Both the position numbers and the translations under genes were made by a program. Positions 16,015 to 24,637 of a stretch of DNA of 64,000 bases are shown here, in pieces (position 1 is the stretch's first letter; the number at the start of each line of letters is the position of its first letter). The stretch is taken from positions 80,040 to 144,039 of the forward strand of contig NZ_KB908265.1 of assembly GCF_000382405.1 (NCBI RefSeq), given 5' to 3'. The DNA is from Mycobacterium sp. 141 (lineage in GTDB: Bacteria; Actinomycetota; Actinomycetes; Mycobacteriales; Mycobacteriaceae). Below the pieces are notes generated by a model that saw nothing but the letters and a program-made list of their open reading frames with translations, searched no databases and was not told the DNA's origin.

Positions 16015-17233
16015 CCGTTCCGCCCCGCGGGTCGGCTGATTGCAGGATGCTCGACGGGACGCGGAACACCCGTCCCGGTGATGCCGGCCAGGGCAGCGTC
16101 TTGCGGCCGATCACCCGGCCATCTTGGCGGGCAACCACTTTGGGAATGCGCACGAGGGCATCGGTCCACAGCAGCAGTCGTCCGCGCGCCGGTGCGGGGT
16201 CGCCGGGGCGCAGCAAGGTGGGAGCGACCCAACGCAGCGGTGCATCGGCCTGGATGCGGATGGCCTCCTGCGGCGGCCGGCGCCCGTCGAGGTAGTGGTG
16301 CACCTGGTCAGCCACGTGGCGGCCGTCGAGCGCCGCGATGTCGGCGGTGTCGACCGGGTGTAGCAGGTTACCGATCGCGAAGACACCGTCGCGGCTGGTG
16401 CGCAGGGCGGTGTCGACGACGGGACCCAGTGTGCCGGCGTCGATGTCCAAACCGCCGGAGCGGGCCAACTCGTGATCGGGAATCCAGTCGCCGGTGAAAA
16501 CCACAGTGTCGCAATCGATCACCCGACGATCACCGGTGTCGATATGCTCGATCTCCACACCCTGCACCACGGGCTTGCCGATGATGCGGGTGATCCGCGT
16601 GCGGGTGGCGATGTCGACGCCGAGCAGGGGAGTCCGACCGGCGAGGTTGAACACCGCATACGACTCGGGTGTGGGGTACTCGGTGGTCATCAGTGCGGTT
16701 TGGCAACCGGCATGTTTGAGGGTGAGCACCGCGGAGTAGCTGACCAGTTCGGCGCCGACCACCACCGCACGGCGACCGACCTTGCCGTGCTTGAGGTGAA
16801 CGATGTTCTGCAGGTGACCGGTGGTGTACACGCCGCTCGGTCGGTCGCCCGGGATCATCCGTGCCGGGCGGGGACGCTCGCGGGCCCCGGTGGCCAGGAT
16901 GACCGCGCGCGCGTCGAGGCGTTCCCGACCGGCGGCCGAGGTGATATCCAGCGACCGGTCGCCGGCCCAGCCGGTGACCATGGTGTTGGTGCGAATGGTG
17001 GCCCCGGCGGCGGTCGCGTTTGCCACCAGCCGGCGCGCGTAGGCCGGGCCGCTGATGAACGTCTTCATGTCACGGATGCCGTAGCCGGGGTGATCGCTGT
17101 GTCGTGGAATGCCCCCGGCCGCCGATTCCCGTTCCAACACCACGACATTGAGCGACGGGTCGCGGGCGAGTGCGACGGCCGCGGTCAGCCCGGCAGGGCC
17201 GCCGCCGATGATCGCGACGTCGGTGGTGCTCAT
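15998..17233 (-). CDS. FAD/NAD(P)-dependent oxidoreductase, partner of the G3P-dehydrogenase-like protein
   Basis: 411 residues. Dinucleotide-binding motif DVAIIGGGPAGLTAAVALA at the N-terminus, GVYTTGHLQN and a second GxGxx-like region (AVVVGAELVSYSAVLTL), then DGVFAIGNLLHPVDTAD. The family (HcnB/sarcosine-oxidase-alpha-like) passes electrons between a flavoprotein dehydrogenase and NAD(P). Its ATG overlaps the stop of the upstream dehydrogenase (ATGA), so the two are translationally coupled and likely form a complex. It is the last gene of the five-gene operon. Confidence 0.8.
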   Translation of the reverse strand: MSTTDVAIIGGGPAGLTAAVALARDPSLNVVVLERESAAGGIPRHSDHPGYGIRDMKTFISGPAYARRLVANATAAGATIRTNTMVTGWAGDRSLDITSAAGRERLDARAVILATGARERPRPARMIPGDRPSGVYTTGHLQNIVHLKHGKVGRRAVVVGAELVSYSAVLTLKHAGCQTALMTTEYPTPESYAVFNLAGRTPLLGVDIATRTRITRIIGKPVVQGVEIEHIDTGDRRVIDCDTVVFTGDWIPDHELARSGGLDIDAGTLGPVVDTALRTSRDGVFAIGNLLHPVDTADIAALDGRHVADQVHHYLDGRRPPQEAIRIQADAPLRWVAPTLLRPGDPAPARGRLLLWTDALVRIPKVVARQDGRVIGRKTLPWPASPGRVFRVPSSILQSADPRGGTVTLSL

Positions 17234-18615
17234 GCGTTTTGCTCCTGTTGCTTCTCGAAAATGGTCTGCACTTCGGCGCCGCAGAAGAACGCCTGGCAGC
17301 GACCGTTCATGACGCGGGTGCGGCGGCGCAGCCCGTCCAGTCCGGCGGGCGGGACGACGGAGTGGCACGCGTCGCGCAACTCTCCCTCGGTGACGCGTTC
17401 GCAGAAGCAGACGATCCGCCCGTATGCCGGGTCGGCTGCGATTCTCTCGGTCTGCTGATAGGGCCGGGGGAAGGCCTCACCGAGATTGGGCATCTCGGGC
17501 GGATCCGGCAGGGTGGGCCTCGGGGTCAGCTCCAGCCCGGCCGAGATCAGTTGGTCGCGAACATGTTCGGCGATGGCCATGCCTGCGGTCAGCCCCGTGG
17601 AGCGAATGCCGCCGACCAATAGATAGTGCTGGTGTGGGTCGGCCTCGATCAGGTAGTCGCCGTGGTCGATGGCGGCGCGCAGCCCGGCGTAGGTGGCGGT
17701 GACCTCCTCGTCGAGCAGCCGCGGCATCAGGGCACGGCCCTTCTCCAAAAGGAATTCGAAACCGCTCTCCGAGGTTCCGGTTGCGGTGCGGTCCTGCAGG
17801 TCCTCAGAGGTGGGCCCCAGCATGACATTGCCGTAAATGGTAGGGCTGACGAGCACGCCCTTGCCGCGGGCCGTGGGCACCGGCAGCACGATCTTGTCGA
17901 CGAGCGGGCGGGCCAGCTTGTCGTACACGATCAGCTCGCCGCGGCGCGGTGTGACGGTGAACCGCGAGTGGCCGAACAGGCCGTCGATCACGTCGGCGCC
18001 CAATCCCGCGGCGTTGATCACCCAGCGCGCGGTGAGCGGGCCGGCGGTGGTGTGCAGGGTCGTGCCGTCGGGTGTGACGTCAACCCGTTCCACGCGATGG
18101 CCGCGCAGTAGTGTGGTACCCCGGTTGACGGCGTCGGTCGCGAGCGCGAGATTGACTGTCCACGTGCATATGATGGATTCGTCGGGCACCGTCAGACCGC
18201 CCAACGCACCCGGACCGAGGCTCGGGACCGCCGCGTAAACTGCTGCAGCGTCCACGATTTCACACCTGTCGTAGCCATTGGCCACGGCTTTGTCCCGCAG
18301 ACCGGGGAGCGCCTCGAGTTGCTCGGCATCCCAGGCCACCAGGATGGCGCCGGTGTGCTCGACCGGGATACCGGTGTGCTTGGCGTACTCGGAGAGCAAT
18401 TGGTAGCCGCGGCTGACCATGGCCGATTCGAGCGTGCCGGGCTTGGCGTCGAACCCGGTGTGCAGGATCGCGGTGTTGGCCTTGCTGGTGCCGTCGCCCA
18501 CATCGTCGCGGGCCTCCAGCAGGGCGACCGACAGTCGGTATCCGGACAGTTCCCGTGCGATCGCCGATCCGACGATGCCGGCGCCGACGATCACGACGTC
18601 GTAGGCGGTGTTCAT
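17230..18615 (-). CDS. Glycerol-3-phosphate dehydrogenase-like FAD oxidoreductase with BFD [2Fe-2S] tail
   Basis: 461 residues. N-terminal FAD motif VIVGAGIVGSAIAREL, DAO-family body (NTAILHTGFDA, RWVINAAGLGADVI, GGIRSTGLTAG), then a BFD-like domain with cysteines in CFC and CQAFFC for a [2Fe-2S] cluster. This is the GlpA arrangement: oxidation of glycerol 3-phosphate or a similar polyol phosphate with electrons passed onward. Because a kinase gene lies directly upstream (ATGA overlap) and a FAD partner downstream (ATGA overlap), a kinase-then-oxidation route is likely. AGGAG precedes the ATG. The exact sugar or polyol phosphate is not shown by the sequence. Confidence 0.8.
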   Translation of the reverse strand: MNTAYDVVIVGAGIVGSAIARELSGYRLSVALLEARDDVGDGTSKANTAILHTGFDAKPGTLESAMVSRGYQLLSEYAKHTGIPVEHTGAILVAWDAEQLEALPGLRDKAVANGYDRCEIVDAAAVYAAVPSLGPGALGGLTVPDESIICTWTVNLALATDAVNRGTTLLRGHRVERVDVTPDGTTLHTTAGPLTARWVINAAGLGADVIDGLFGHSRFTVTPRRGELIVYDKLARPLVDKIVLPVPTARGKGVLVSPTIYGNVMLGPTSEDLQDRTATGTSESGFEFLLEKGRALMPRLLDEEVTATYAGLRAAIDHGDYLIEADPHQHYLLVGGIRSTGLTAGMAIAEHVRDQLISAGLELTPRPTLPDPPEMPNLGEAFPRPYQQTERIAADPAYGRIVCFCERVTEGELRDACHSVVPPAGLDGLRRRTRVMNGRCQAFFCGAEVQTIFEKQQEQNA

Positions 18616-20036
18616 GAGGTCTCCTGGGAATAGGTGGTAGCGGCCAGTTCGCGCCATTCGGAACGGAATTCGTCGACACGGGCCGGTTGCCAACTGGGTT
18701 CGTAGCTCGCCGAGGGGGTCCATGACGAAACCACGTCCGACACCGTCCGCCCGGGTTGCAGGCTGAGCGCGGCCAGTGCGGCGGCACCGAGTGCGGTGGC
18801 ATGGGCCGACGGGTAGACGTCCACGGGCACCTGCAGGATGTCGGCAACCGCCTGCATCAGCACCTTGGACTGGGTGAGCCCGCCGTCGGCCCGCAGCCTG
18901 GTCAATGGGGTGGAGTCGGTGTCGATAGCCGAGGCGAGTTCGGCCACCTGCGCGGCGATGCCCTGCAGCACCGCCAGCACGATGTGACCGCGGCCGGTGG
19001 ACAACGACATGCCCGAAATCGTCGCGGTGGCCGCTGATTTCCACCATGGGGCAGCGAGGCCGGCCAGAGCGGGTACACACAGCACCCCGCCGGCGTCGGC
19101 CGCGGCAACCGAGTCCATCTCCTCCGCACCACTGATGATGCCCAGCGAGGACAGCCACTTGACCGCCGACGCCGCAGTGTAGACCTGCCCGTCGACGCAG
19201 AAGGTGTCCTGGTCGCCGATTCGCCAGGCCACCGATGAGGTCAGCCCGGCCGTGGAGTGCACCGGGGTGTCGCCGGTGTTGGCGAGCAGAAAAGCACCGG
19301 TTCCGAAGGTGCACTTGGCCATTCCCGGTTCGAGACAGCCTTCGGCGAGCAGCGCCGCCTGCTGGTCGACCACGATGCCACCGACGGGCAGCTCGGTGCC
19401 GAACGCCGTTGTGGTCCCGATGACCTCGTCGTTGGACACGATGGCGGGCAGCCGCTCGGTTTCGAGACCGAAGAGCCCGAGCAGCTCGCGGCTCCAGTCC
19501 CGCGCGCCGAGTTCGACGACCAGTGATCGGCTGGCGGTGGTGGCGTCGGTGACGAAGGCACCGGTCAGTTGGTGCAGTAGCCAGGTGTCCGATGTGGTGA
19601 CCACGCCGCCGGTTTCGACGTGGCGGCGCAGCCAGGCCATCTTCGGTGCCGAGAAATACGAGTCGAGAACCAATCCTGTTCGGGTGGCAAACAATTCGCG
19701 GTGTTCGCGCAATGCCGCGCACAGTGGTTCGGCGCGGCGGTCCTGCCACACGATCGCCGCGGTGAGTGGGCGTCCGGTGTCCGGGTCCCACGCGAGCACG
19801 GTTTCTCCCTGGTTGGCCAGCGACACCGCGTCGATCGGGCGGCCTGCCTGTTCGACGGCGGCATGGCCGGCGCCGAGTACCGACTCCAGCAGCTCGGCGG
19901 GGTCCTGTTCGACACCACCGCCGTCGAGGTAGCGCGGGTGCACCGGTACTTCGGCCAACCCGACCACACCGTCGGAGTCGTCGAAGACGATGGCCTTCGT
20001 TCCCGATGTGCCTTGATCGATTGCCAGGACGGTCAT
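18612..20036 (-). CDS. FGGY-family carbohydrate kinase (glycerol kinase-like)
   Basis: 474 residues. N-terminal phosphate-binding motif LAIDQGTSGTKAIVFD, NQGETVLAWD, IVWQDRRAEP, the CTFGTGAFLLANTG adenosine loop and RADGGLTQSKVLMQ near the end. It phosphorylates glycerol or a related polyol using ATP. TAATG overlap with the permease stop and ATGA overlap with the dehydrogenase place it in the middle of the operon. A dedicated APC-type permease rather than a GlpF channel is next to it, so the substrate may not be glycerol. Confidence 0.85.
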   Translation of the reverse strand: MTVLAIDQGTSGTKAIVFDDSDGVVGLAEVPVHPRYLDGGGVEQDPAELLESVLGAGHAAVEQAGRPIDAVSLANQGETVLAWDPDTGRPLTAAIVWQDRRAEPLCAALREHRELFATRTGLVLDSYFSAPKMAWLRRHVETGGVVTTSDTWLLHQLTGAFVTDATTASRSLVVELGARDWSRELLGLFGLETERLPAIVSNDEVIGTTTAFGTELPVGGIVVDQQAALLAEGCLEPGMAKCTFGTGAFLLANTGDTPVHSTAGLTSSVAWRIGDQDTFCVDGQVYTAASAVKWLSSLGIISGAEEMDSVAAADAGGVLCVPALAGLAAPWWKSAATATISGMSLSTGRGHIVLAVLQGIAAQVAELASAIDTDSTPLTRLRADGGLTQSKVLMQAVADILQVPVDVYPSAHATALGAAALAALSLQPGRTVSDVVSSWTPSASYEPSWQPARVDEFRSEWRELAATTYSQETS

Positions 20037-21523
20037 TACGACGCATCCTCGAATTCGGCATCGATCGAGGACAGCTCGGGCATCTTCAGACCGTGCCTGC
20101 CGCGCGTGACGAGCAGGTAGCCGAGGTAGACCGCGCCGACCGCCACCATGACCACCGCATACAGCCAAGGATCCCGGAACGAGGCATCGCGGAACAGGGA
20201 AAGCACGAAAACCAGCCACACCACGGCCACCACCAGAACCGGTGTCTCCCAGCGGCCCAGGCTGAACCCCGTGCTGGGGGGCAGCTTGCGCCGCGTGGCG
20301 ATGTAGAGCGCCACGGTGATGGCGTAGATGATGGCGGGCAGCAGAGTGGCCGCCGAGAACAGCTTGAACAGGGCGTCGGTGCTCGTGGAGAACAGGCCCA
20401 GGATGACCGCCGAGATCATCGTCATGGTGACGGTGGCATTGAGCGGCGTCTTGAACCGCGGCGAGATCTTGTGCAGCACCTGCCAACCGGGGAACCGCTG
20501 ATCGCGCGACATCGCCCACACCAGCCGGACCCCGCTCATCAGGATGACCAGACCGCACGCGAAGATTGCGATGGCCACCAGCACCAGCAGCGCGGTGCCC
20601 ACGAACGATCCGAGGATGTCCCGGATGATGTCGGCGATGGGCGTGCCGGACTGGGCCAGCGCCGTCGGATCGTTCACCGCGGCCGTGACCACCAGCAGGA
20701 ACAGAAACCCCAGCACACCTGACGCCAGCACGGCCTGCCACATGGCGCGGGGAACGACGATTTCGGGCTTCTTGGTCTCCTCGGCCAGGTTCGCCGCGGA
20801 TTCGAAGCCCACGATGGTGAACGCGCCCAGCAGGAAGCCCAGCATCCACGGCCCGGCCGACGTGGCGGTCCCGAAGCTCCAGTACCCGTCGGCCGGAATA
20901 TCACTGCGGGAGAACAGGTTTCCGACCGAGAGCTTGTGGGCGATCACCCCGACGATGAACAGCAGCACCACGAGTGTCACCATGCCGATCAGTTCGGCGG
21001 TGACGGCGAAGTTGTTGACGCGCTCGGTCCACTTCGTCGACAGGCCGACCAACAGTCCCTGTAGCACGAGGATTCCGGCGGTGATCAGGAACGCGGTCCC
21101 GGTAGTGCCGGTGAAATCGAACAACGCGGGCACCACGGTGGCCGCCACGGTGTAGTCCACCGCCACCACCACGATGGCCAGGAACGTGAACGAGATCCAG
21201 CCGGTGATCCAGCCCAATACGGGGTTGGCCAGCCGCGACACCCACTGGTAGGCGTAGCCGGTGACGGGGATGCGAGCGGCCAGTGAGCCGATCAGCAGAG
21301 CGACGGCCAGTTGGCCGACGATCACGATGGGCCAGGTCCAGATCCCCATCGGTCCGGAGCTGGTGAGCACGCTGCCGTAGGTGGTGAAGATGCCGGTGGC
21401 GATGGAGACGAAGGCGAATGCCACGGCGAAGGACGCGAACCGTCCCGTCGATCGTTCGAGGGTCTCGGTGTAACCGAATTCGGCGACCCGGCTATCGCCG
21501 GGTGATGTGGAAGAATCTGTCAT
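20036..21523 (-). CDS. APC-superfamily permease
   Basis: 495 residues, about twelve membrane segments, opening with FAVAFAFVSIATGIFTTYG and containing GFESAANLAEETKKPEIVVP, the signature of amino acid/polyamine/organocation permeases of the AAT/ACT branch. It should import an amino acid, amine or similar compound by proton symport. Start ATG 21523. It lies between the regulator and the kinase in one transcription direction and is taken to import the operon's substrate. Confidence 0.85.
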   Translation of the reverse strand: MTDSSTSPGDSRVAEFGYTETLERSTGRFASFAVAFAFVSIATGIFTTYGSVLTSSGPMGIWTWPIVIVGQLAVALLIGSLAARIPVTGYAYQWVSRLANPVLGWITGWISFTFLAIVVVAVDYTVAATVVPALFDFTGTTGTAFLITAGILVLQGLLVGLSTKWTERVNNFAVTAELIGMVTLVVLLFIVGVIAHKLSVGNLFSRSDIPADGYWSFGTATSAGPWMLGFLLGAFTIVGFESAANLAEETKKPEIVVPRAMWQAVLASGVLGFLFLLVVTAAVNDPTALAQSGTPIADIIRDILGSFVGTALLVLVAIAIFACGLVILMSGVRLVWAMSRDQRFPGWQVLHKISPRFKTPLNATVTMTMISAVILGLFSTSTDALFKLFSAATLLPAIIYAITVALYIATRRKLPPSTGFSLGRWETPVLVVAVVWLVFVLSLFRDASFRDPWLYAVVMVAVGAVYLGYLLVTRGRHGLKMPELSSIDAEFEDAS

Positions 21524-21576
21524 CGGATCGGGCTTTCTGACTGGAATTGACTGTTTCGGGAACAAGAGCACGGTCC

Positions 21577-21602
21577 GCGGGCGGCGCTGCAACGCCGCCC
21601 GC
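21577..21602. terminator. GC-rich 10-bp hairpin between regulator and permease genes
   Basis: GCGGGCGGCG at 21577-21586 pairs perfectly with CGCCGCCCGC at 21593-21602 around a 6-nt loop. It lies just after the deoR stop on the minus strand and has no U-tract, so it is either an intrinsic terminator of the U-less kind common in mycobacteria or an attenuator that lowers permease-operon expression. Confidence 0.5.
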
Positions 21603-21609
21603 ACCCATT

Positions 21610-22386
21610 TCAGGCACCAGGGCCTGCGGCGAGAACTACACCCCCCATCTCCTCGATGGCTGCTGCAACAGCCGGTGCGGTGTTCTGATCGGTGATGAGG
21701 CCGTCGACGGCGGCGAGCTCGCACACCCGGTAGGGCGCGACCAGCCCGAGCTTCGATGAGTCGGCGAGGATGTAGCTCGACGCGCTGTTGGCGATGATGG
21801 TCCGCCGAACGTCGATTTCGTCGAGATGAAAGTCGGTCAGCCCGGCCGTGGCGTCGACTCCACCGGAACCGAGCAGCGCGATGTCGGCGAAGACATCGGC
21901 GAAAAACGCCTTGGTGTGGGCGTTGGAGCAGGCCAGGTCGCCCGCGCGGACCCTCCCGCCGGCCAGCAGCACCTCGATTCCTGGCCGGTCGGCGAGCTCG
22001 ACGGCAACCGGCAGCGACGGGGTGATCACGGTTCCGGTGAAGCCGCGCGGGATGGCCTGAGCGACGGCGACGGCGGTGGTGCCGATGTCGAGGATGACGG
22101 TCTGCCCGTTCTTGAGCAGCCCGACGGCCGTGCGCGCCAGGTGCGCTTTGGCCTCGTGCCGGATGATCGACCGCTCGGTGAACGACGGTTCGATCACCCG
22201 CCTCTCGGTGACTGCCGCGGCTCCGCCGTGGACGCGCCGCACCGCGCCGCGCTCCTCGAGGAAGGCCAGGTCACGACGGATCGTCTCGGCGGAGACCCCC
22301 AGCCGGCGGACCAGCTCGTCGGTACTCACGGCCTGAGCGGTGCCGACCGCCTCGATGATGGCCTCATGCCGTTCAACCGGCAGCAC
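21610..22386 (-). CDS. DeoR/GlpR-family transcriptional regulator
   Basis: 258 residues. N-terminal winged helix (RHEAIIEAVGTAQAVSTDEL, RRLGVSAETIRRDLAFLEE, RRVHGGA) and a C-terminal DeoR sugar-phosphate sensor domain (TVILDIGTTAVAVAQAI, LGSGGVDATAGLTDFHLDE). DeoR proteins usually repress sugar or polyol operons and respond to a phosphorylated intermediate, which suits the kinase and dehydrogenase downstream. Starts at GTG 22386 with a weak ribosome site. It faces an MHS transporter gene across 179 bp that hold a candidate operator. Confidence 0.9.
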   Translation of the reverse strand: MLPVERHEAIIEAVGTAQAVSTDELVRRLGVSAETIRRDLAFLEERGAVRRVHGGAAAVTERRVIEPSFTERSIIRHEAKAHLARTAVGLLKNGQTVILDIGTTAVAVAQAIPRGFTGTVITPSLPVAVELADRPGIEVLLAGGRVRAGDLACSNAHTKAFFADVFADIALLGSGGVDATAGLTDFHLDEIDVRRTIIANSASSYILADSSKLGLVAPYRVCELAAVDGLITDQNTAPAVAAAIEEMGGVVLAAGPGA

Positions 22387-22451
22387 GATCGACCACTTCT
22401 GTGTGGTTTTGACCGTTCATGAGGATAATTGTGGAGTGTTGCGTGGCTCAC

Positions 22452-22473
22452 GTCAACCCATGGCGAGGTTGAC
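22452..22473. promoter_or_regulatory. Inverted repeat, candidate DeoR operator
   Basis: GTCAACC at 22452-22458 and GGTTGAC at 22467-22473 form a perfect 7-bp inverted repeat with an 8-bp spacer in the divergent promoter region between the deoR gene and the MHS transporter gene. Its place suggests control of one or both operons; binding by this regulator is inference. Confidence 0.5.
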
Positions 22474-22565
22474 TACGAGCAGAACGTGCCGCAGGAATGC
22501 TCACAGAAAGCTGTAAGGACCGTCACAATTCGAAGAGTCAATGATCCACGTCAGAGGAGTCGTCG

Positions 22566-23894
22566 ATGAGCGCGCCCATTCCGACCGGATTGCGACGGGT
22601 CGTCGTCGCGTCGATGGCCGGCACGGTGGTCGAGTGGTACGAGTTCTTTCTCTACGGAACCGCCGCCACTCTCGTCTTCAACAAGGTGTTCTTCGCCCAG
22701 GGCGGCAACGATCTCGACGCCATCCTGGCCGCGTTCATCACCTATGCTGTCGGCTTCATCGCGCGGCCGCTGGGCGGCATCGTCTTCGGTCACTACGGCG
22801 ACAAATACGGCCGCAAGAAACTGCTGCAGTTCAGCCTGCTGCTCGTAGGTGCGTCGACGTTCTTGATGGGCTGCCTGCCGACATACGGCCAGATCGGCTA
22901 TCTCGCGCCGGCCCTGCTGGTGATCCTGCGGTTCGTACAGGGCTTTGCCGTCGGTGGGGAATGGGGTGGAGCGGTGCTGCTGGTCGCCGAGCACAGCCCC
23001 ATCCGCACCCGCGGGTTCTGGGCGAGCTGGCCGCAGGCCGGCGTGCCCGTCGGCAACATTCTGGCGACCATCGTGCTGCTGGTGCTCTACGGCGGGTTGT
23101 CCGCCGCGGACTTCCTGTCGTGGGGCTGGCGCGTGGCGTTCTGGCTGTCGGCCGTCGTGGTGCTGATCGGCTACTACATTCGCACCAAGGTATCCGACGC
23201 CCCCATCTTCATTGCGGCGCAACAGGAGGCCGAACAGATCAAGGAGAGCTCGTTCAGCGCCATCGAGGTGCTCAAGCGGTACCCGCGCGGTGTGCTGATC
23301 GCGATGGGGCTGCGCTTCGGCGAGAACATCATGTACTACCTGGTGGTCACCTTCTCCATCACCTACCTCAAAGAACAGGTGCACTCCGACACCAGCGACA
23401 TCCTGTGGTGGCTGCTCATCGCGCACATGGCCCATCTGGCGGCGATCCCCACGGTCGGTCGGCTCTCAGACCGGTACGGGCGGCGGCCGGTGTACTTCAT
23501 CGGGGCGGCCGCAGCGGTGTGTTGGGGCTTCGTTGCCTACCCCATGATGGATACCGGCAAGTATTTGCCGGTGGTCGCGGCGGTTACGCTCGGGCTGGTG
23601 ATCCATGCATTCATGTATGCGCCGCAACCGGCGATCATGGCTGAGATGTTCCCAACGCGGATGCGTTATTCCGGTGTGTCCCTCGGCTATCAGGTGACCT
23701 CGATCGTCGCCGGGTCGTTGGCGCCGATCATCGCGGTCTGGCTGCTGCGCCAGTACGACTCCTGGGTGCCGATCGCGGGGTACCTGGCCGGGGCCGCGCT
23801 GATCACCCTGATTTCAGTGGTGTTCGCGCGGGAGACCAAGGGGATCGACCTGGTCGAGATCGATGCTGCCGACGCGGAGCGGACACTGGCATGA
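22566..23894 (+). CDS. MHS-family metabolite:H+ symporter (MFS)
   Basis: 442 residues and twelve membrane segments. MHS marks: ASMAGTVVEWYEFFLYGTAA, GFIARPLGGIVFGHYGDKYG, RFVQGFAVGGEWGGAVLLV and RLSDRYGRRP. Relatives import shikimate, proline/betaine, alpha-ketoglutarate or other organic acids. Because the next two genes metabolise 3-hydroxybutyrate and acetoacetate, it probably imports a short hydroxy- or keto-acid. AGAGGAG before the ATG is a clear ribosome site. Its stop overlaps the next start (ATGA). Confidence 0.9.
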   Translation: MSAPIPTGLRRVVVASMAGTVVEWYEFFLYGTAATLVFNKVFFAQGGNDLDAILAAFITYAVGFIARPLGGIVFGHYGDKYGRKKLLQFSLLLVGASTFLMGCLPTYGQIGYLAPALLVILRFVQGFAVGGEWGGAVLLVAEHSPIRTRGFWASWPQAGVPVGNILATIVLLVLYGGLSAADFLSWGWRVAFWLSAVVVLIGYYIRTKVSDAPIFIAAQQEAEQIKESSFSAIEVLKRYPRGVLIAMGLRFGENIMYYLVVTFSITYLKEQVHSDTSDILWWLLIAHMAHLAAIPTVGRLSDRYGRRPVYFIGAAAAVCWGFVAYPMMDTGKYLPVVAAVTLGLVIHAFMYAPQPAIMAEMFPTRMRYSGVSLGYQVTSIVAGSLAPIIAVWLLRQYDSWVPIAGYLAGAALITLISVVFARETKGIDLVEIDAADAERTLA

Positions 23895-24637
23895 CCGATC
23901 TCGGAGGACGTAAAGCGCTGGTCACCGGTGCGGCGAGCGGGATCGGCGCAGCATGCGCGCGGGCGTTGGCTGCGCGCGGCGCGACCGTCACGGTGGCTGA
24001 CATCGACGCCGCCGGGGCCGCCGGCGTGGCCACAGAGGTCGGTGGAAAGTCTTGGGTGGTGGACCTTCTCGACGTCAGCGTGCTCGAGACCCTGCGGTTG
24101 GACTGTGACATCCTGGTCAACAACGCCGGGGTCCAGAGCATCAACCCGATCGACGCGTTTCCGCCGGAGAAGTTCCGGATGCTGCTCGCCCTGATGGTCG
24201 AAGCGCCGTTCCTACTCATCCGGGCCGCGTTGCCGCACATGTACGCGAGCGGTTTCGGCCGGATCATCAACATCTCCTCGGTGCACGGGCTGCGCGCGTC
24301 GGAATACAAGGCCGGATACGTCACCGCCAAGCACGCGTTGGAGGGCCTGTCGAAGGTGACCGCGCTGGAAGGCGGTCCGCACGGTGTCACCAGCAACTGC
24401 GTCAACCCCGGATATGTGCGGACTCCGCTGGTCGCCAAGCAGATCGCCGACCAAGCGCGCATCCACGACATCCCCGAGGACGAAGTGGTGGCCAAGGTGC
24501 TGCTGAAGGAGAGCGCGATCAAGCAACTGGTCGAGCCCGAAGAGGTTGGCTCGTTGGTAAGTTGGCTCGCGTCGCCGGACGCCAGGATGGTGACGGGGGC
24601 GTCGTACACGATGGATGGTGGGTGGACAGCGCGGTGA
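23891..24637 (+). CDS. bdhA: 3-hydroxybutyrate dehydrogenase (SDR family)
   Basis: 248 residues of the classical SDR fold: ALVTGAASGIGAACARALA for NAD(H), LVNNAG, catalytic Ser in INISSVHG and Tyr-x3-Lys in YVTAKHALEG. The segments VTSNCVNPGYVRTPLV and TGASYTMDGGW match bacterial 3-hydroxybutyrate dehydrogenases. It oxidises 3-hydroxybutyrate to acetoacetate, which the next gene activates. Start and stop overlap both neighbours (ATGA upstream, GTGA downstream). Confidence 0.88.
   Translation: MTDLGGRKALVTGAASGIGAACARALAARGATVTVADIDAAGAAGVATEVGGKSWVVDLLDVSVLETLRLDCDILVNNAGVQSINPIDAFPPEKFRMLLALMVEAPFLLIRAALPHMYASGFGRIINISSVHGLRASEYKAGYVTAKHALEGLSKVTALEGGPHGVTSNCVNPGYVRTPLVAKQIADQARIHDIPEDEVVAKVLLKESAIKQLVEPEEVGSLVSWLASPDARMVTGASYTMDGGWTAR

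Noticed and set aside
18616..20061. Very long N-terminal extension of the G3P-dehydrogenase-like frame (to 943 residues)
   Set aside because: The extension is Arg/Gly-rich shadow of the kinase gene. ATG 18615 has AGGAG and an ATGA overlap.
22551..23435. 294-residue antisense frame over the MHS transporter gene
   Set aside because: Shadow of a clear membrane transporter; low-complexity His/Gln/Arg composition.
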